This document shows, one piece after another, positions 8,943-17,052 of a stretch of 64,000 bases of DNA. The DNA lies in the NCBI RefSeq assembly GCF_001424485.1, contig NZ_LMQC01000008.1:1-64000 (forward strand), written 5' to 3'. The position numbers and the translations under genes are program-made. The stretch is from Modestobacter sp. Leaf380 (GTDB lineage: Bacteria > Actinomycetota > Actinomycetes > Mycobacteriales > Geodermatophilaceae). Positions within the stretch are counted from its first letter, which is position 1. Each line of letters starts with the position of its first letter. The notes under the pieces are model-generated. The model was not told where the DNA came from. It was given only the letters and a program-made list of their open reading frames with translations, and made no database searches.

Positions 8943-10073
8943 ATGCCGCAGGCACTCGACGTCGCGATCACCCCTGCCGGGCAGGCCCCGGACGAGGACC
9001 CCTCGCTCGCCGTCCGGAACAACGGGGGCGTCGACCCCTCGTCGGCCCCGGCGCCCGCGGGCCGCAGGGAGGCGGTGCTGTTGCTGTCCTTCGGTGGTCC
9101 CGAGGGCCCCGAGGACGTCATGCCGTTCCTGGAGAACGTCACCCGCGGCCGCGGCATCCCGCGGGAGCGGCTGCTCGACGTGCAGGAGCACTACCTGCAC
9201 TTCGGCGGCGTCAGCCCGATCAACGAGCAGAACCGGGAGCTGATCGCCGCCATCGAGGCGGACTTCGCGGCCAACGACCTGGACCTGCCGGTCTACTGGG
9301 GCAACCGCAACTGGGCGCCCTACGTCGAGGACGCCTGGGCGCAGATGGCCGCCGACGGCATCGAGCACGTCTACGTCTTCCCGACGTCGGCGTTCGCCTC
9401 GGCCTCGGGCTGCCGGCAGTACCACGAGGACGTCGCCCGGGCCCGTGCCGTGCACCGCAACGAGGCGCCGACGGCGGAGAAGATGCCGCACTACGGCGAC
9501 CACCCGGGCTTCGTGCGGGCCAACGCCGACGCGCTGCGCACGGCGCTGGAGTCGCTGCCGGCCGACGTGCGGGACACCGCACGGCTGGTGGCCACCGCGC
9601 ACTCCATCCCCGACGTGATGGCCGCGGTCGCCGGACCCGAGGGCGGGCAGTACCAGCGCGAGCTGCTGGCCTCGGCCCGCCTCGTCGTGGACGAGGTCGT
9701 GCCCGGCCGTGACTTCGACCTGGTCTGGCAGTCCCGCAGCGGACCGCCGTCGGTGCCGTGGCTGGAGCCCGACGTCAACGACCACCTGGAGGCGCTGGCC
9801 GCCGACGGGACGCGGGCGGTCGTGCTCTTCCCGGTGGGCTTCGTGTCCGACCACATCGAGGTCATCTGGGACCTGGACAACGAGGCCAAGGAGACCGCCG
9901 AGCGGCTGGACCTGGGCTTCGCCCGGGCCAGCACCGCCGGCACCCACCCCGGCTACGTGTCGATGGTGCGCGAGCTGGTGCTCGAGCGCCGCGGCGGCAG
10001 CGAGCCGCGGCTGGGCACGAACTGCCCGGCGGCGTGCTGCTACGTCGCCCGGCCGGCCCGCCGCCCGAGCTGA
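8943..10073 (+). CDS. cpfC: Coproporphyrin III ferrochelatase
   Basis: A 376-residue ferrochelatase. Actinobacteria use the coproporphyrin-dependent heme route, so the substrate is likely coproporphyrin III. Seen: LLLSFGGPEGPEDVMPFLEN, the family signature ATAHSIPDVMA (catalytic His), PVGFVSDHIEVIWDLDNEA and a C-terminal NCPAACCYVARPA that supplies clustered cysteines for the [2Fe-2S] centre found in actinobacterial enzymes. The first 40 residues are a low-complexity extension; an internal start is possible. Third gene of the fabG-inhA operon; 31 bases separate it from inhA. Confidence 0.92.
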   Translation: MPQALDVAITPAGQAPDEDPSLAVRNNGGVDPSSAPAPAGRREAVLLLSFGGPEGPEDVMPFLENVTRGRGIPRERLLDVQEHYLHFGGVSPINEQNRELIAAIEADFAANDLDLPVYWGNRNWAPYVEDAWAQMAADGIEHVYVFPTSAFASASGCRQYHEDVARARAVHRNEAPTAEKMPHYGDHPGFVRANADALRTALESLPADVRDTARLVATAHSIPDVMAAVAGPEGGQYQRELLASARLVVDEVVPGRDFDLVWQSRSGPPSVPWLEPDVNDHLEALAADGTRAVVLFPVGFVSDHIEVIWDLDNEAKETAERLDLGFARASTAGTHPGYVSMVRELVLERRGGSEPRLGTNCPAACCYVARPARRPS

Positions 10074-10076
10074 ACC

Positions 10077-10109
10077 CCGGCGGCAGGTGACCCGGTCACC
10101 TGCCGCCGG
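10077..10109. terminator. Bidirectional terminator hairpin between cpfC and the EVE gene
   Basis: CCGGCGGCAGGTGA (10077-10090), loop CCCGG, TCACCTGCCGCCGG (10096-10109): a perfect 14-base stem. The TCA at 10096-10098 is the stop codon of the convergent EVE gene, so the stem overlaps that gene's end. There is no U tract, as is common in high-GC genomes. Confidence 0.75.
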
Positions 10110-10521
10110 TCCACCCGGCCGTCATGGCCTGGACGACCGACCACTGGGCCGGGCTGAGCCACGACGGGTTGCTGCCCGCCGGCATCCGCAGGACCTCGGC
10201 GCTGCGCGCCACCGGGTCGGCGAGCAGCGCCTCCCGGGGCACCGGCTCGGGCAACCGCCGCCAGCGCGCCGGGAGCACCGGCCCGTCCTCGCCGGGTTCC
10301 ACCGGCCCGGTCACGACGCCGACCGCGTGCACGCCCGGGTCGGCCCGGCCGCTGACCCACAGCACGCACGGCTGGCCCGCCGTCACCAGGTCCAGCCGGT
10401 AGGACGGGCGCACGCACCGTGCCAGGTCGACCTCGGTGTCCGACGCCCAGCCGGCGTCCAGGGCCCGGGCGGACTTCAGCAGCCAGGCGCCGATGTCCGC
10501 GCGGGTCAGCCGCGCCGTCAC
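10096..10521 (-). CDS. EVE/PUA-like domain protein
   Basis: A 141-residue protein reading IGAWLLKSARALDAG at the N-terminus, CVLWVSGRADPGVHAVGVVTG in the middle and AEVLRMPAGSNPSWLSPAQW at the end. The GAWLLK...VLWVSG...G.VTG pattern resembles EVE (PUA-like) proteins, which bind modified bases in RNA or DNA. GTG 10521 overlaps the TGA of the WcbI-like gene (GTGA), so the two are co-translated. EVE assignment is by pattern only. Confidence 0.6.
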   Translation of the reverse strand: MTARLTRADIGAWLLKSARALDAGWASDTEVDLARCVRPSYRLDLVTAGQPCVLWVSGRADPGVHAVGVVTGPVEPGEDGPVLPARWRRLPEPVPREALLADPVARSAEVLRMPAGSNPSWLSPAQWSVVQAMTAGWTGGR

Positions 10522-11468
10522 CCCAGCGCGTCCAGCCGGCTGCGGTGCTTCTCCACGGCCCGGACGGCGATCCCCGGCTGTCGGGCGTAGAGCTCCAGCT
10601 GGGCCCGCGCGATCTCGGGCCACGGCACGTCCCGGCCACCGATCGTCCAGCCCGGCCGGGGCGTGCCGTCCAGCCCCAGCGCGTCCAGCACGCCGGGGTG
10701 CAGCGGGGCCAGGCTGCCGCCGAGCATCTGGTGGTCGGGCACCGCGGGCTCCCCGGACCAGCCCAGGGTGGACAGCACCCCGGCGCCGACGGCGTGCAGG
10801 GTGGCGTTGGCCGGGTGGTTCACCGTCCACATCGCGGCGGCACCCCCGGCCACGACGGCGTCGGTGGTGTCCACGTCCAGCGCGGCGTTCCGGCGGCGCA
10901 GCTCGGCCTGGGAGGCGGCGGCCAGGTCCCGGACGGCACCGGGGTCGGGGGTGGCGTCCTCCAGGTGCTCGAGGGCCGCGTCGACGTCCAGCCCGCGCAC
11001 GGCGGCGTCCAGCAGGCGCAGGTCGTGGTAGTCGGTGACGGGGGCGTCGACCCGGGCGCCGGCCTCGTCGTGGGCGTGCACCTGCCAGGGGAACAGGCCC
11101 TCGTAGTAGGTGGTGGGCACCCGGACGACGCGGGACCCGCTGCCCAGCAGGGCGACGAGCTGCTCGCTGCCGCAGCCGGGCACCCGGTACTCGTCGCGTA
11201 CCGGCTGGGTCACCAGCACCCCGGCCAGCGGCAGCAGGGCGTGCAGCCGGGCGACCTCGGCCTCGTCCATCTCGAACACCGGGGGCAGCCGGACGAACTC
11301 GACGCCGTGGCCGGCGCCGGTTGGGGCGACCATGCGGCGGATCGACTCGGCCTGGCAGTTGCCCCAGACGAAGCCGACGGTGCCCGCCTCGACGGTGTCC
11401 GGGGAGAGCTCGCTCCAGCGGCGCAGGTGCTCGGGGACGCTCGGCGCCTCGACCTCGTGGGTGGTCAC
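10518..11468 (-). CDS. WcbI-like polysaccharide biosynthesis protein (putative acetyltransferase)
   Basis: A 316-residue protein opening with VGFVWGNCQAESIRRMVAPT; the GNCQA motif with the nearby VRLPPVFEMDEAEV and LVTQPVRDEYR is the signature of the WcbI family, linked to capsule and lipopolysaccharide decoration. A second conserved block is TVNHPANATLHAVGAGVL. No polysaccharide cluster is nearby. GTG 11468 is preferred over an ATG at 11498 because CAGGAT lies exactly 6 bases upstream and the family N-terminus starts there. Confidence 0.75.
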   Translation of the reverse strand: MTTHEVEAPSVPEHLRRWSELSPDTVEAGTVGFVWGNCQAESIRRMVAPTGAGHGVEFVRLPPVFEMDEAEVARLHALLPLAGVLVTQPVRDEYRVPGCGSEQLVALLGSGSRVVRVPTTYYEGLFPWQVHAHDEAGARVDAPVTDYHDLRLLDAAVRGLDVDAALEHLEDATPDPGAVRDLAAASQAELRRRNAALDVDTTDAVVAGGAAAMWTVNHPANATLHAVGAGVLSTLGWSGEPAVPDHQMLGGSLAPLHPGVLDALGLDGTPRPGWTIGGRDVPWPEIARAQLELYARQPGIAVRAVEKHRSRLDALG

Positions 11469-11474
11469 CGGTCC

Positions 11475-11480
11475 ATCCTG
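11475..11480 (-). promoter_or_regulatory. Leaderless -10 element for the WcbI-like gene
   Basis: Minus strand CAGGAT-GGACCG-GTG. It supports the GTG 11468 start. Confidence 0.4.
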
Positions 11481-11535
11481 GGGGCCCGGACGTGACATCG
11501 GCGACCCCGGCTGGCCCCGGGGGCCGTCGCTGACG

Positions 11536-11541
11536 CAGGGT
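11536..11541 (+). promoter_or_regulatory. Leaderless -10 element for the MFS gene
   Basis: CAGGGT followed by 7 bases and GTG 11549. The AGGG could also serve as a weak ribosome site, so both readings agree on the start. Confidence 0.4.
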
Positions 11542-11548
11542 GGGCCAC

Positions 11549-12775
11549 GTGTCGGTGACGGTGGAGCTGCCCGAGGGACACCGGGCGGGGGAGCGCGGGC
11601 TGCACCGTGCCTCGCTGGCGGTCTTCCTGGCCGGCGTCGCCACGTTCGCGATGCTCTACGAGCCGCAGGCGCTGCTGCCCGAGCTGGCCCGGGCCTTCGA
11701 CGTCACCCCGGCCGGGTCGACGCTGTCGATCTCGGTGGCCACGGTCGCCCTGGCGATCGGGCTGCTGGTGCTCGGTCCGCTGTCCGACCGCCGCGGCCGC
11801 ACGACGATCCTGCAGGTCAGCCTGGCCTCGGCGGCGGTGCTGGCGGTGGCGATCGCGCTGTCGCCCAGCTGGGAGCTGCTGCTGGTGCTGCGCGGCGTGC
11901 AGGGCTTCGCGCTCGCCGGGCTGTCCGCGGTGGGCGTGGCCTACCTGCGCGAGGAGCTGCACGGCTCGGTGAGCTCCCGGGCGATCGGGCTCTTCATCGC
12001 CGGCAACGCGATCGGCGGCCTCACCGGCCGACTGCTCGGCGGCTTCCTCACCGACCTGGGCGGCTGGCGGTTGGCCCTGGGCGGGGTCGCCGCACTCGGG
12101 GTGGCCTGCGCGGTCGCCGTCCGGGTCCTGCTGCCGGCACCCCGCCGCTTCGTACCGGTGGACCGGCAGGGCTCGCTGCTGCGCTCGCTGGGCAGTGCGT
12201 TCACCGACCCGGCGCTGCTCATGCTCTACGGGATGGCGGCGTGCCTGATGGCCGCGTTCGTCGCGGTCTACAACGCGGGCACGTTCCGGCTGGAGTCCGA
12301 GCCGTACCTGCTCTCGCCGTCGATCGCCTCGCTGGTGTTCCTGGCCTACCTGCTGGGCTCGGCCAGCTCACCGACGGCGGGCTGGCTGGCCGACCGGCTC
12401 AGCCGCCGCCTCGTCGTCCCGGTCTCCATCGTGGTGATGGGCGGTGGGGTCGCGCTGACCCTGCTGGCGCCGCTGTGGTGCTTCGTGCTGGGGCTGTGCG
12501 TGCTGACGGTCGGCTTCTTCTCCGCGCACGCGGTCGGCAGCGGGTGGGTCGCGGCCCGGGCCTCGCTCGGTGGCCGGCCGGTCGGGCAGGCCGCCTCGCT
12601 GTACTCGTTCTGGTACTACGTCGGTTCCTCGGTCGGCGGCACGCTGGCCGGGCGCGCCTGGCAGGGGTCCGGGTGGCCCGCCGTCGCCCTGCTGGCGGGC
12701 GGGCTCACCCTGGCCACGCTGCTGCTCGCGCTGGCGCTGGTCCGCACCAGGTCGCTGCACCCGCAGCTGCGTTAG
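11549..12775 (+). CDS. MFS transporter, YnfM/arabinose-efflux-like
   Basis: A 408-residue 12-helix major facilitator. Helix 1 SLAVFLAGVATFAMLYEPQA; the loop 2-3 signature LGPLSDRRGRTTIL; helix 4-5 LLVLRGVQGFALAGLSAVGV, AYLREEL. A polar central loop at about residues 195-215 (LLPAPRRFVPVDRQGSLLRS) splits the two halves. FATMLYEPQALLPELA is typical of the YnfM drug/metabolite exporter group. Substrate unknown. It diverges from the WcbI-like gene and converges on a small minus-strand gene one base away. Confidence 0.8.
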   Translation: MSVTVELPEGHRAGERGLHRASLAVFLAGVATFAMLYEPQALLPELARAFDVTPAGSTLSISVATVALAIGLLVLGPLSDRRGRTTILQVSLASAAVLAVAIALSPSWELLLVLRGVQGFALAGLSAVGVAYLREELHGSVSSRAIGLFIAGNAIGGLTGRLLGGFLTDLGGWRLALGGVAALGVACAVAVRVLLPAPRRFVPVDRQGSLLRSLGSAFTDPALLMLYGMAACLMAAFVAVYNAGTFRLESEPYLLSPSIASLVFLAYLLGSASSPTAGWLADRLSRRLVVPVSIVVMGGGVALTLLAPLWCFVLGLCVLTVGFFSAHAVGSGWVAARASLGGRPVGQAASLYSFWYYVGSSVGGTLAGRAWQGSGWPAVALLAGGLTLATLLLALALVRTRSLHPQLR

Positions 12776-12776
12776 G

Positions 12777-12974
12777 TCACGCGGTCGCGTCGTGCTCGTC
12801 GGCGCCACCGGGCGCGGCGTCGTCGGAGCCGACGGCCTGGCGCTCCTGCTCGGTGCGGTGCTCCAGCACCTCGTCGGTCAGGTGCGGGGCCTTGGCGTGC
12901 TCCTGGCGGTCCTTCGGTGCGTTCTCGGTCGGGGTCATCACGTCGTCCAGGGACGGGGTGTCGGGTGCGCTCAT
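12777..12974 (-). CDS. Small acidic hypothetical protein
   Basis: A 65-residue, highly charged protein beginning MSAPDTPSLDDVMTPTENAP and ending in an Asp/Glu/His rich tail (GSDDAAPGGADEHDATA). No hydrophobic segment, so soluble and probably disordered. ATG 12974 is chosen; a longer GTG-type start upstream has no support. Family not recognised. It ends one base from the convergent MFS stop. Confidence 0.5.
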   Translation of the reverse strand: MSAPDTPSLDDVMTPTENAPKDRQEHAKAPHLTDEVLEHRTEQERQAVGSDDAAPGGADEHDATA

Positions 12975-13069
12975 GCGGGAGGCCCTTCCCGGTGCCGCGG
13001 GGTGCACACACCGATGAGTCCGGGAGCGGGAGGCAGTCTGTCCCGCGACGACCCCTGACCGGAGGACCC

Positions 13070-13717
13070 ATGGCGCAGCAGGTGCGGGTGCAGAACTTCA
13101 CCGTCTCCACGGACGGCTACGGCGCGGGGGAGGGCCAGAGCCCGGAACGCCCCTTCGGGCACGCGGACCCCGGTGAGCTGATGGCCTGGGCGCTGGGGAC
13201 GGCGAGCATGCCCGGCATGTCCCGGCCCGACGGCAGCCGCGGCCTGGAGGACCGGCTGGTCCGCGACTTCGGCAACGGCATCGGCGCGGAGGTGATGGGG
13301 CGCAACAAGTTCTCCCCGCACCGCGGCCCGTGGACCGACCTGGAGTGGCAGGGCTGGTGGGGGGAGGACCCGCCGTTCCACACCCCGGTGTTCGTCATGA
13401 CCCACCACGAGCGGCCCTCCTTCACGCTGTCGGACACCACGTTCCACTTCGTGTCCGGTGAGCCCGCGCAGGTGTTGGAGCAGGCGCTGGCCGCAGCCGG
13501 CGGGGGCGACGTCCGGCTCGGCGGTGGGGCGCAGACCATCCGTGCGTTCCTGGACGCCGACCTGGTCGACCAGCTGCACGTCGCCGTCGTGCCCCTGGAA
13601 CTGGGCGGCGGCAGCCGGCTGTGGGCCTCCCCGGCGGAACTGGACGACCGCTTCCACCACGAGGCGGTGCCCAGCCCGACCAGCGGCGTCGTGCACCACC
13701 TGCTCTGGCGATGGTGA
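13070..13717 (+). CDS. Dihydrofolate-reductase-fold (RibD C-terminal) family protein
   Basis: A 215-residue protein behind GGAGG (13061-13065). Seen: VQNFTVSTDGYGAG at the N-terminus, EVMGRNKFSPHRGPW, HHERPSFTLSDTTFHFV and GGDVRLGGGAQTIRAFLDAD followed by QLHVAVVPLELGGGSRLW. This is the YyaP/RibD-C pattern (NADPH-binding, DHFR-like fold). The physiological substrate is unknown for most actinobacterial members. It overlaps the next gene by 7 bases (ATG 13711). Confidence 0.85.
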   Translation: MAQQVRVQNFTVSTDGYGAGEGQSPERPFGHADPGELMAWALGTASMPGMSRPDGSRGLEDRLVRDFGNGIGAEVMGRNKFSPHRGPWTDLEWQGWWGEDPPFHTPVFVMTHHERPSFTLSDTTFHFVSGEPAQVLEQALAAAGGGDVRLGGGAQTIRAFLDADLVDQLHVAVVPLELGGGSRLWASPAELDDRFHHEAVPSPTSGVVHHLLWRW

Positions 13718-14361
13718 CCGGCCCCGTGCCCACCGACGCCGAGCTGTGGCGCGCAGCGGCGCGGGAGCGGGCGGCGCTCGCCGACGACCTCGCGACGCTG
13801 ACCCCCGAGCAGTGGCGGCAGCCCAGCCTCTGCCGGGGGTGGGACGTCGAGGAGGTCGTGGCGCACCTGACCGCGGCGGCCAGCCTGGGCCCGGCGGCCT
13901 GGGTGCGCAGCATGGCGCGGGCCCGGTTCCGGTCCGCCGAGCACAACCGGCGGCAGGTGGCGCGGCACCGTGGGGCGACGCCGGCGGAGACGCTGGAGCG
14001 CTTCCGGGCGGTCGTGGACAGCACGACGGCACCGTCGGGGCACACCCCGGCCTACGTGGGCGAGGTGCTCGTGCACGCGGAGGACGTCCGCCGCCCCCTC
14101 GGGCTGACCCACGACCCGGACCCGGCTGCGCTGGCCGCGGTCTTCGGCTTCGCGGTGGGTCGGGACTTCACGGTGGCCGGCCGCACGACGTCGGCCGGGC
14201 TCGCCCTGCGGGCCGACGACGGGCCGTCCACCACCGGGGAGGGCCCGGAGGTCACCGGTCCGACGCTGTCGCTGCTCATGGCGGTCGCCGGCCGGGCGGC
14301 CCACCTCGTGGACCTGCGCGGGCCGGGGGTCGCGGTCCTCCGGGGACGCCTGGAGACCTGA
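13711..14361 (+). CDS. Maleylpyruvate isomerase family, mycothiol-dependent-type protein
   Basis: A 216-residue protein with an N-terminal DinB-like four-helix domain: DDLATLTPEQWRQPSLCRGW, then VEEVVAHLTAAASLG (first metal-ligand His), and later TPAYVGEVLVHAEDVRRPLG (Glu and His ligands), the MDMPI_N pattern (TIGR03083-like). The C-terminal domain carries FAVGRDFTVAGRTTSAGLAL. Such proteins use mycothiol or act as metal-dependent S-transferases; substrate unknown. ATG 13711 (or GTG 13714) overlaps the upstream DHFR-like gene, so they form a two-gene operon. Confidence 0.8.
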   Translation: MVTGPVPTDAELWRAAARERAALADDLATLTPEQWRQPSLCRGWDVEEVVAHLTAAASLGPAAWVRSMARARFRSAEHNRRQVARHRGATPAETLERFRAVVDSTTAPSGHTPAYVGEVLVHAEDVRRPLGLTHDPDPAALAAVFGFAVGRDFTVAGRTTSAGLALRADDGPSTTGEGPEVTGPTLSLLMAVAGRAAHLVDLRGPGVAVLRGRLET

Positions 14362-14365
14362 CCGG

Positions 14366-14701
14366 TCAGTCGCCCGCGGGTGGTCCCGACGACCGGCCCT
14401 GGTCCAGGGCGTAGCGCTCCAGCCACCGCACGACCACCTGCCGGGACCCGGCGTCCAGGCGGCCCGTCGAGACGGCGCGGCCGTCCAGGAGCACCTGGCC
14501 CGTGGGCAGCAGGTGGAGCTGCCCGGGGTCGGCCCCGCTCGACAGCAGCCAGCCCACCCGCTGGGTGCGCAGCGCCGGGCCCGGGACGAGGACCGCCCCC
14601 GGGTTGCCCAGGGACCGCAACCGGTCCAGGGCCGAGGCGATGAGGGCGTCCAGCTGAGGATCCGCGGGAGAGCGGTCGCGTCGTCGTCGGAAGAGGTCCA
14701 C
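14366..14701 (-). CDS. Hypothetical protein
   Basis: A 111-residue soluble protein: VDLFRRRRDRSPADPQLDAL at the N-terminus, LGNPGAVLVPGPALRTQRVG, and VSTGRLDAGSRQVVVRWLER near the end. No known motif. GTG 14701 has GAGAGT five bases before it; an upstream in-frame start (14752) is possible. It converges on the MDMPI gene with 4 bases between stops. Family not recognised. Confidence 0.5.
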   Translation of the reverse strand: MDLFRRRRDRSPADPQLDALIASALDRLRSLGNPGAVLVPGPALRTQRVGWLLSSGADPGQLHLLPTGQVLLDGRAVSTGRLDAGSRQVVVRWLERYALDQGRSSGPPAGD

Positions 14702-14766
14702 GGGCCACTCTCGGCGCACCCCGCCGGACCTGCAGCCGAGCGGCAGGACCACCTGGATCCGGAACC

Positions 14767-15090
14767 TCAGCCCTGTTTGAGCTGCTCAGCGGACAGCCAG
14801 GCCTCGACCAGCACCGGCCCGTGCTCCCCGACGACGGCGTAGGCGACCCGGCCGTGCCAGCCGTCCTCGCGCTGGCGCCACTCGACCAGCAGGCCCGGCC
14901 AGATGCCCGGGGCGTCGGGCGGGTCGCGCACCCAGCAGTGCCGACCGTGGCCCGACCCGGCTGGGCGTCCCGGGGGGCCACCCAGGCCGCCGTGCAGGGT
15001 GGAGGGGCCCGACGAGGGCGGCACCCCCGAGCTCGCCGCCCGGTCGGCGAGCGAGGGGCCGTGTCGTCCTCGGTTCATCCCTCCGGCCAT
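14767..15090 (-). CDS. Small protein under a LexA box (putative SOS gene)
   Basis: A 107-residue protein. Residues 1-48 are Gly/Pro/Ser rich. The C-terminal half is compact: GRHCWVRDPPDAPGIWPGLL, VEWRQREDGWHGRVAYAVV, LVEAWLSAEQLKQG. This W-rich module resembles the small protein found beside imuB/dnaE2 mutasome genes in many actinobacteria, but no such genes are in this window. That link is recalled, not verified. ATG 15090 is favoured over ATG 15102 because CATGCT lies 7 bases upstream and the LexA box at 15112-15127 then covers the promoter. Confidence 0.65.
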   Translation of the reverse strand: MAGGMNRGRHGPSLADRAASSGVPPSSGPSTLHGGLGGPPGRPAGSGHGRHCWVRDPPDAPGIWPGLLVEWRQREDGWHGRVAYAVVGEHGPVLVEAWLSAEQLKQG

Positions 15091-15097
15091 GCCCGAC

Positions 15098-15103
15098 AGC
15101 ATG
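15098..15103 (-). promoter_or_regulatory. -10 element of the SOS-controlled gene
   Basis: Minus strand CATGCT, 7 bases before ATG 15090. The LexA box begins 8 bases further upstream and would block the -35 region. Confidence 0.4.
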
Positions 15104-15111
15104 GCACGGGC

Positions 15112-15127
15112 TCGAACACGTGTTCGA
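15112..15127. promoter_or_regulatory. LexA-binding SOS box
   Basis: TCGAACACGTGTTCGA is a perfect 16-base palindrome and an exact match to the actinobacterial SOS consensus TCGAAC-N4-GTTCGA. It lies 21 bases upstream of the small gene starting at 15090 and on the far side of the malQ stop (15165), so the small gene is the target. Confidence 0.85.
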
Positions 15128-15164
15128 ACCACAACGGTGCAACTTGCGTGTCGGCTGCCCGAGG

Positions 15165-17012
15165 TCAGTCGAGCGCGTCCCCCAGCACCCGGGCCACTGT
15201 CTGCACGCCGCGGTGGCCGGCCAGCTCCTCGACCGGCACCGGCAGCGGGATCCGCCAGTTCGCCCGCTCCATCGCCCCGGGCACGTTGGGTCGCCGCTCG
15301 ACGCCGAGCGCGTCGTCCAGCGTGGCCGACAGCAGCAGGCTCGGCGCGGTCGCCAGCAGCCGGTGGGCTGCCTCCACGGCCTTGGCCGGGGTGGCCCGCT
15401 TCGCCGGCCCCTCGGGGGCGTCGGTGAGGTGCGCCAGCAGCTGCTTGCGGTCCCGCTTCAGCTGCTTCTCCTCCCCGGTCCCCAGCTCCACCTGCTCGCG
15501 CACGTCGGAGCCGGTCCAGAGCCCGGCCACGGTCGGCAGGTCGTGCGTGGTGATCGCGGCCATCGCCTCGGCCGGCCACGCGGCGGGGGCGTCGTCCTCG
15601 AACCAGAGCAGGCGGTAGGACAGCACGCCGTGCTCGGCCATGGCCTCCCGGACGCCGTCCTCGACGGTGCCCAGGTCCTCCCCGACGACGACGGCCTGCG
15701 CGCGGTGGCTCTCCAGCGCGACGATGCCCAGCATGTCCTCCGAGGGGTACCGGACGTAGGCGCCGGCGGTGGCGTCGTCCCCGGCGACCCACCACAGCCG
15801 AAACAGGCCCATGACGTGGTCGATGCGCAGCCCGCCGGCACCGGCCATGGTCGAGCGGATCGACTCGATGAAGGGCGCGTAGTCCGCGGCACGCAGCTTC
15901 CAGGGCACCAGCGGCGGGGAGCCCCAGTCCTGGCCCTTGCTGTTGAAGGCGTCCGGGGGAGCGCCGACGCTGACCCCGGTGGCCAGCACGTCCTGCCAGG
16001 CCCAGGCGTCCGCGCCGCCACCGGAGACGCCGATCGGCAGGTCCTGGATGACGGTCAGGTCGCCGGTGGCCGCGGCGAGCTGGGTGTCCAGCAGCCACTG
16101 CAGCCAGGCGTGGAAGGCGACCTGCTGCTCGTGGTCGGCCACCCAGGCACGGACGCCGTCCGACCGCGGGTCGCGCAGCTCGGCCGGCCAGTCGGGCCAG
16201 TTCGCGCCGTGCGCGTCGGCGACCGCGGCCCAGGTGGCCCAGTCCTGCAGCGGCTGGCCCTGGTGCCACCACCAGTCGCGGAAGCCCGCGGGGGAGTGGT
16301 CGGCGTCGAAGGTGCGCTGCAGGACGGCCCGCTTGAACGCCCAGACGGCGTCCCGGTCGGTCAGCTCGCGGCCGTTCAGCTCGGCGGCGGTGGCCCGGTC
16401 CTGGTCGCTCAGCCGTGCCCCGGGGACGTCGTCCAGGCGCAGGTAGAGCGGGTTGCGGAAACGCCGGGTGGCCGGCAGGTAGGGGCTGTCCTCCTGCTCG
16501 GGGCCGGGACCCACGGCGTGCAGCGGGTTGACCAGCACGAAGCCGGCGCCCTGCTGCTGGGCCGTCTCGCGGACGGTGCGCAGGTCGGCCAGGTCGCCGA
16601 TGCCGGCGCTGCCGTGTCCGCGCGCGGCGTAGAGCTGCACCGCCCAGCCCCAGCTGCGCTCGTCGGGCAGCCAGCAGCGGCCCGGGGTGACGACGAGGAG
16701 CCGGTCCCGGCCGTCGGGGGTCTGCAGCCGGTGGTAGCCGAGCGGGAAGTCCTCGTCGAGCTCGCCGTCGACGTCGCGGCGCCCGCCGCCCTCCAGGACG
16801 ACGACCGCGTGGTCGACCTCCAGGGCGTCGCCGGGCCGGGCGACGATCGGGGCGGTGTCCTCGAGGTCGGCCGGGGGTTCACCGACGACCGCGCGGATCG
16901 CCTCGATCGTGGACTGCTCGACGGTGTGCACCTCGTCGAGGGCGTCGAGCCAGGTGGCGTCGATGCCCCAGCGGTCGGTGGTCACGCGGTGGTCACCTGG
17001 AGGAGTCGTCAC
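15165..17012 (-). CDS. malQ: 4-alpha-glucanotransferase (amylomaltase)
   Basis: A 615-residue GH77 enzyme that transfers alpha-1,4-glucan segments in maltodextrin and glycogen metabolism. Seen: SWGWAVQLYAARGHGSAGIG and GFVLVNPLHAVGP (N-terminal barrel), the nucleophile in LRIDHVMGLFRLWW, acid/base in AVVVGEDLGTV, third acid in AITTHDLPTVAGLW, and the end ERRPNVPGAMERANWRIPLP. Actinobacterial members have the roughly 130-residue N-terminal beta domain seen here. Start GTG 17012 has GAGGAT 6 bases upstream; GTG 16985 with AGGTGA is an alternative. The CitE-like gene lies 41 bases upstream. Confidence 0.9.
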   Translation of the reverse strand: MTTPPGDHRVTTDRWGIDATWLDALDEVHTVEQSTIEAIRAVVGEPPADLEDTAPIVARPGDALEVDHAVVVLEGGGRRDVDGELDEDFPLGYHRLQTPDGRDRLLVVTPGRCWLPDERSWGWAVQLYAARGHGSAGIGDLADLRTVRETAQQQGAGFVLVNPLHAVGPGPEQEDSPYLPATRRFRNPLYLRLDDVPGARLSDQDRATAAELNGRELTDRDAVWAFKRAVLQRTFDADHSPAGFRDWWWHQGQPLQDWATWAAVADAHGANWPDWPAELRDPRSDGVRAWVADHEQQVAFHAWLQWLLDTQLAAATGDLTVIQDLPIGVSGGGADAWAWQDVLATGVSVGAPPDAFNSKGQDWGSPPLVPWKLRAADYAPFIESIRSTMAGAGGLRIDHVMGLFRLWWVAGDDATAGAYVRYPSEDMLGIVALESHRAQAVVVGEDLGTVEDGVREAMAEHGVLSYRLLWFEDDAPAAWPAEAMAAITTHDLPTVAGLWTGSDVREQVELGTGEEKQLKRDRKQLLAHLTDAPEGPAKRATPAKAVEAAHRLLATAPSLLLSATLDDALGVERRPNVPGAMERANWRIPLPVPVEELAGHRGVQTVARVLGDALD

Positions 17013-17018
17013 GGGTCG

Positions 17019-17024
17019 ATCCTC
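17019..17024 (-). promoter_or_regulatory. Leaderless -10 element for malQ
   Basis: Minus strand GAGGAT-CGACCC-GTG. It lies in the 41-base gap after the CitE-like gene, so malQ may have its own promoter. Confidence 0.35.
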
Positions 17025-17052
17025 GCCGACCCGTGACGACCTCGCAGGGTGC

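Noticed and set aside
15165-17012. LexA box controlling malQ
   Set aside because: malQ is transcribed toward the box, which lies beyond its stop codon.
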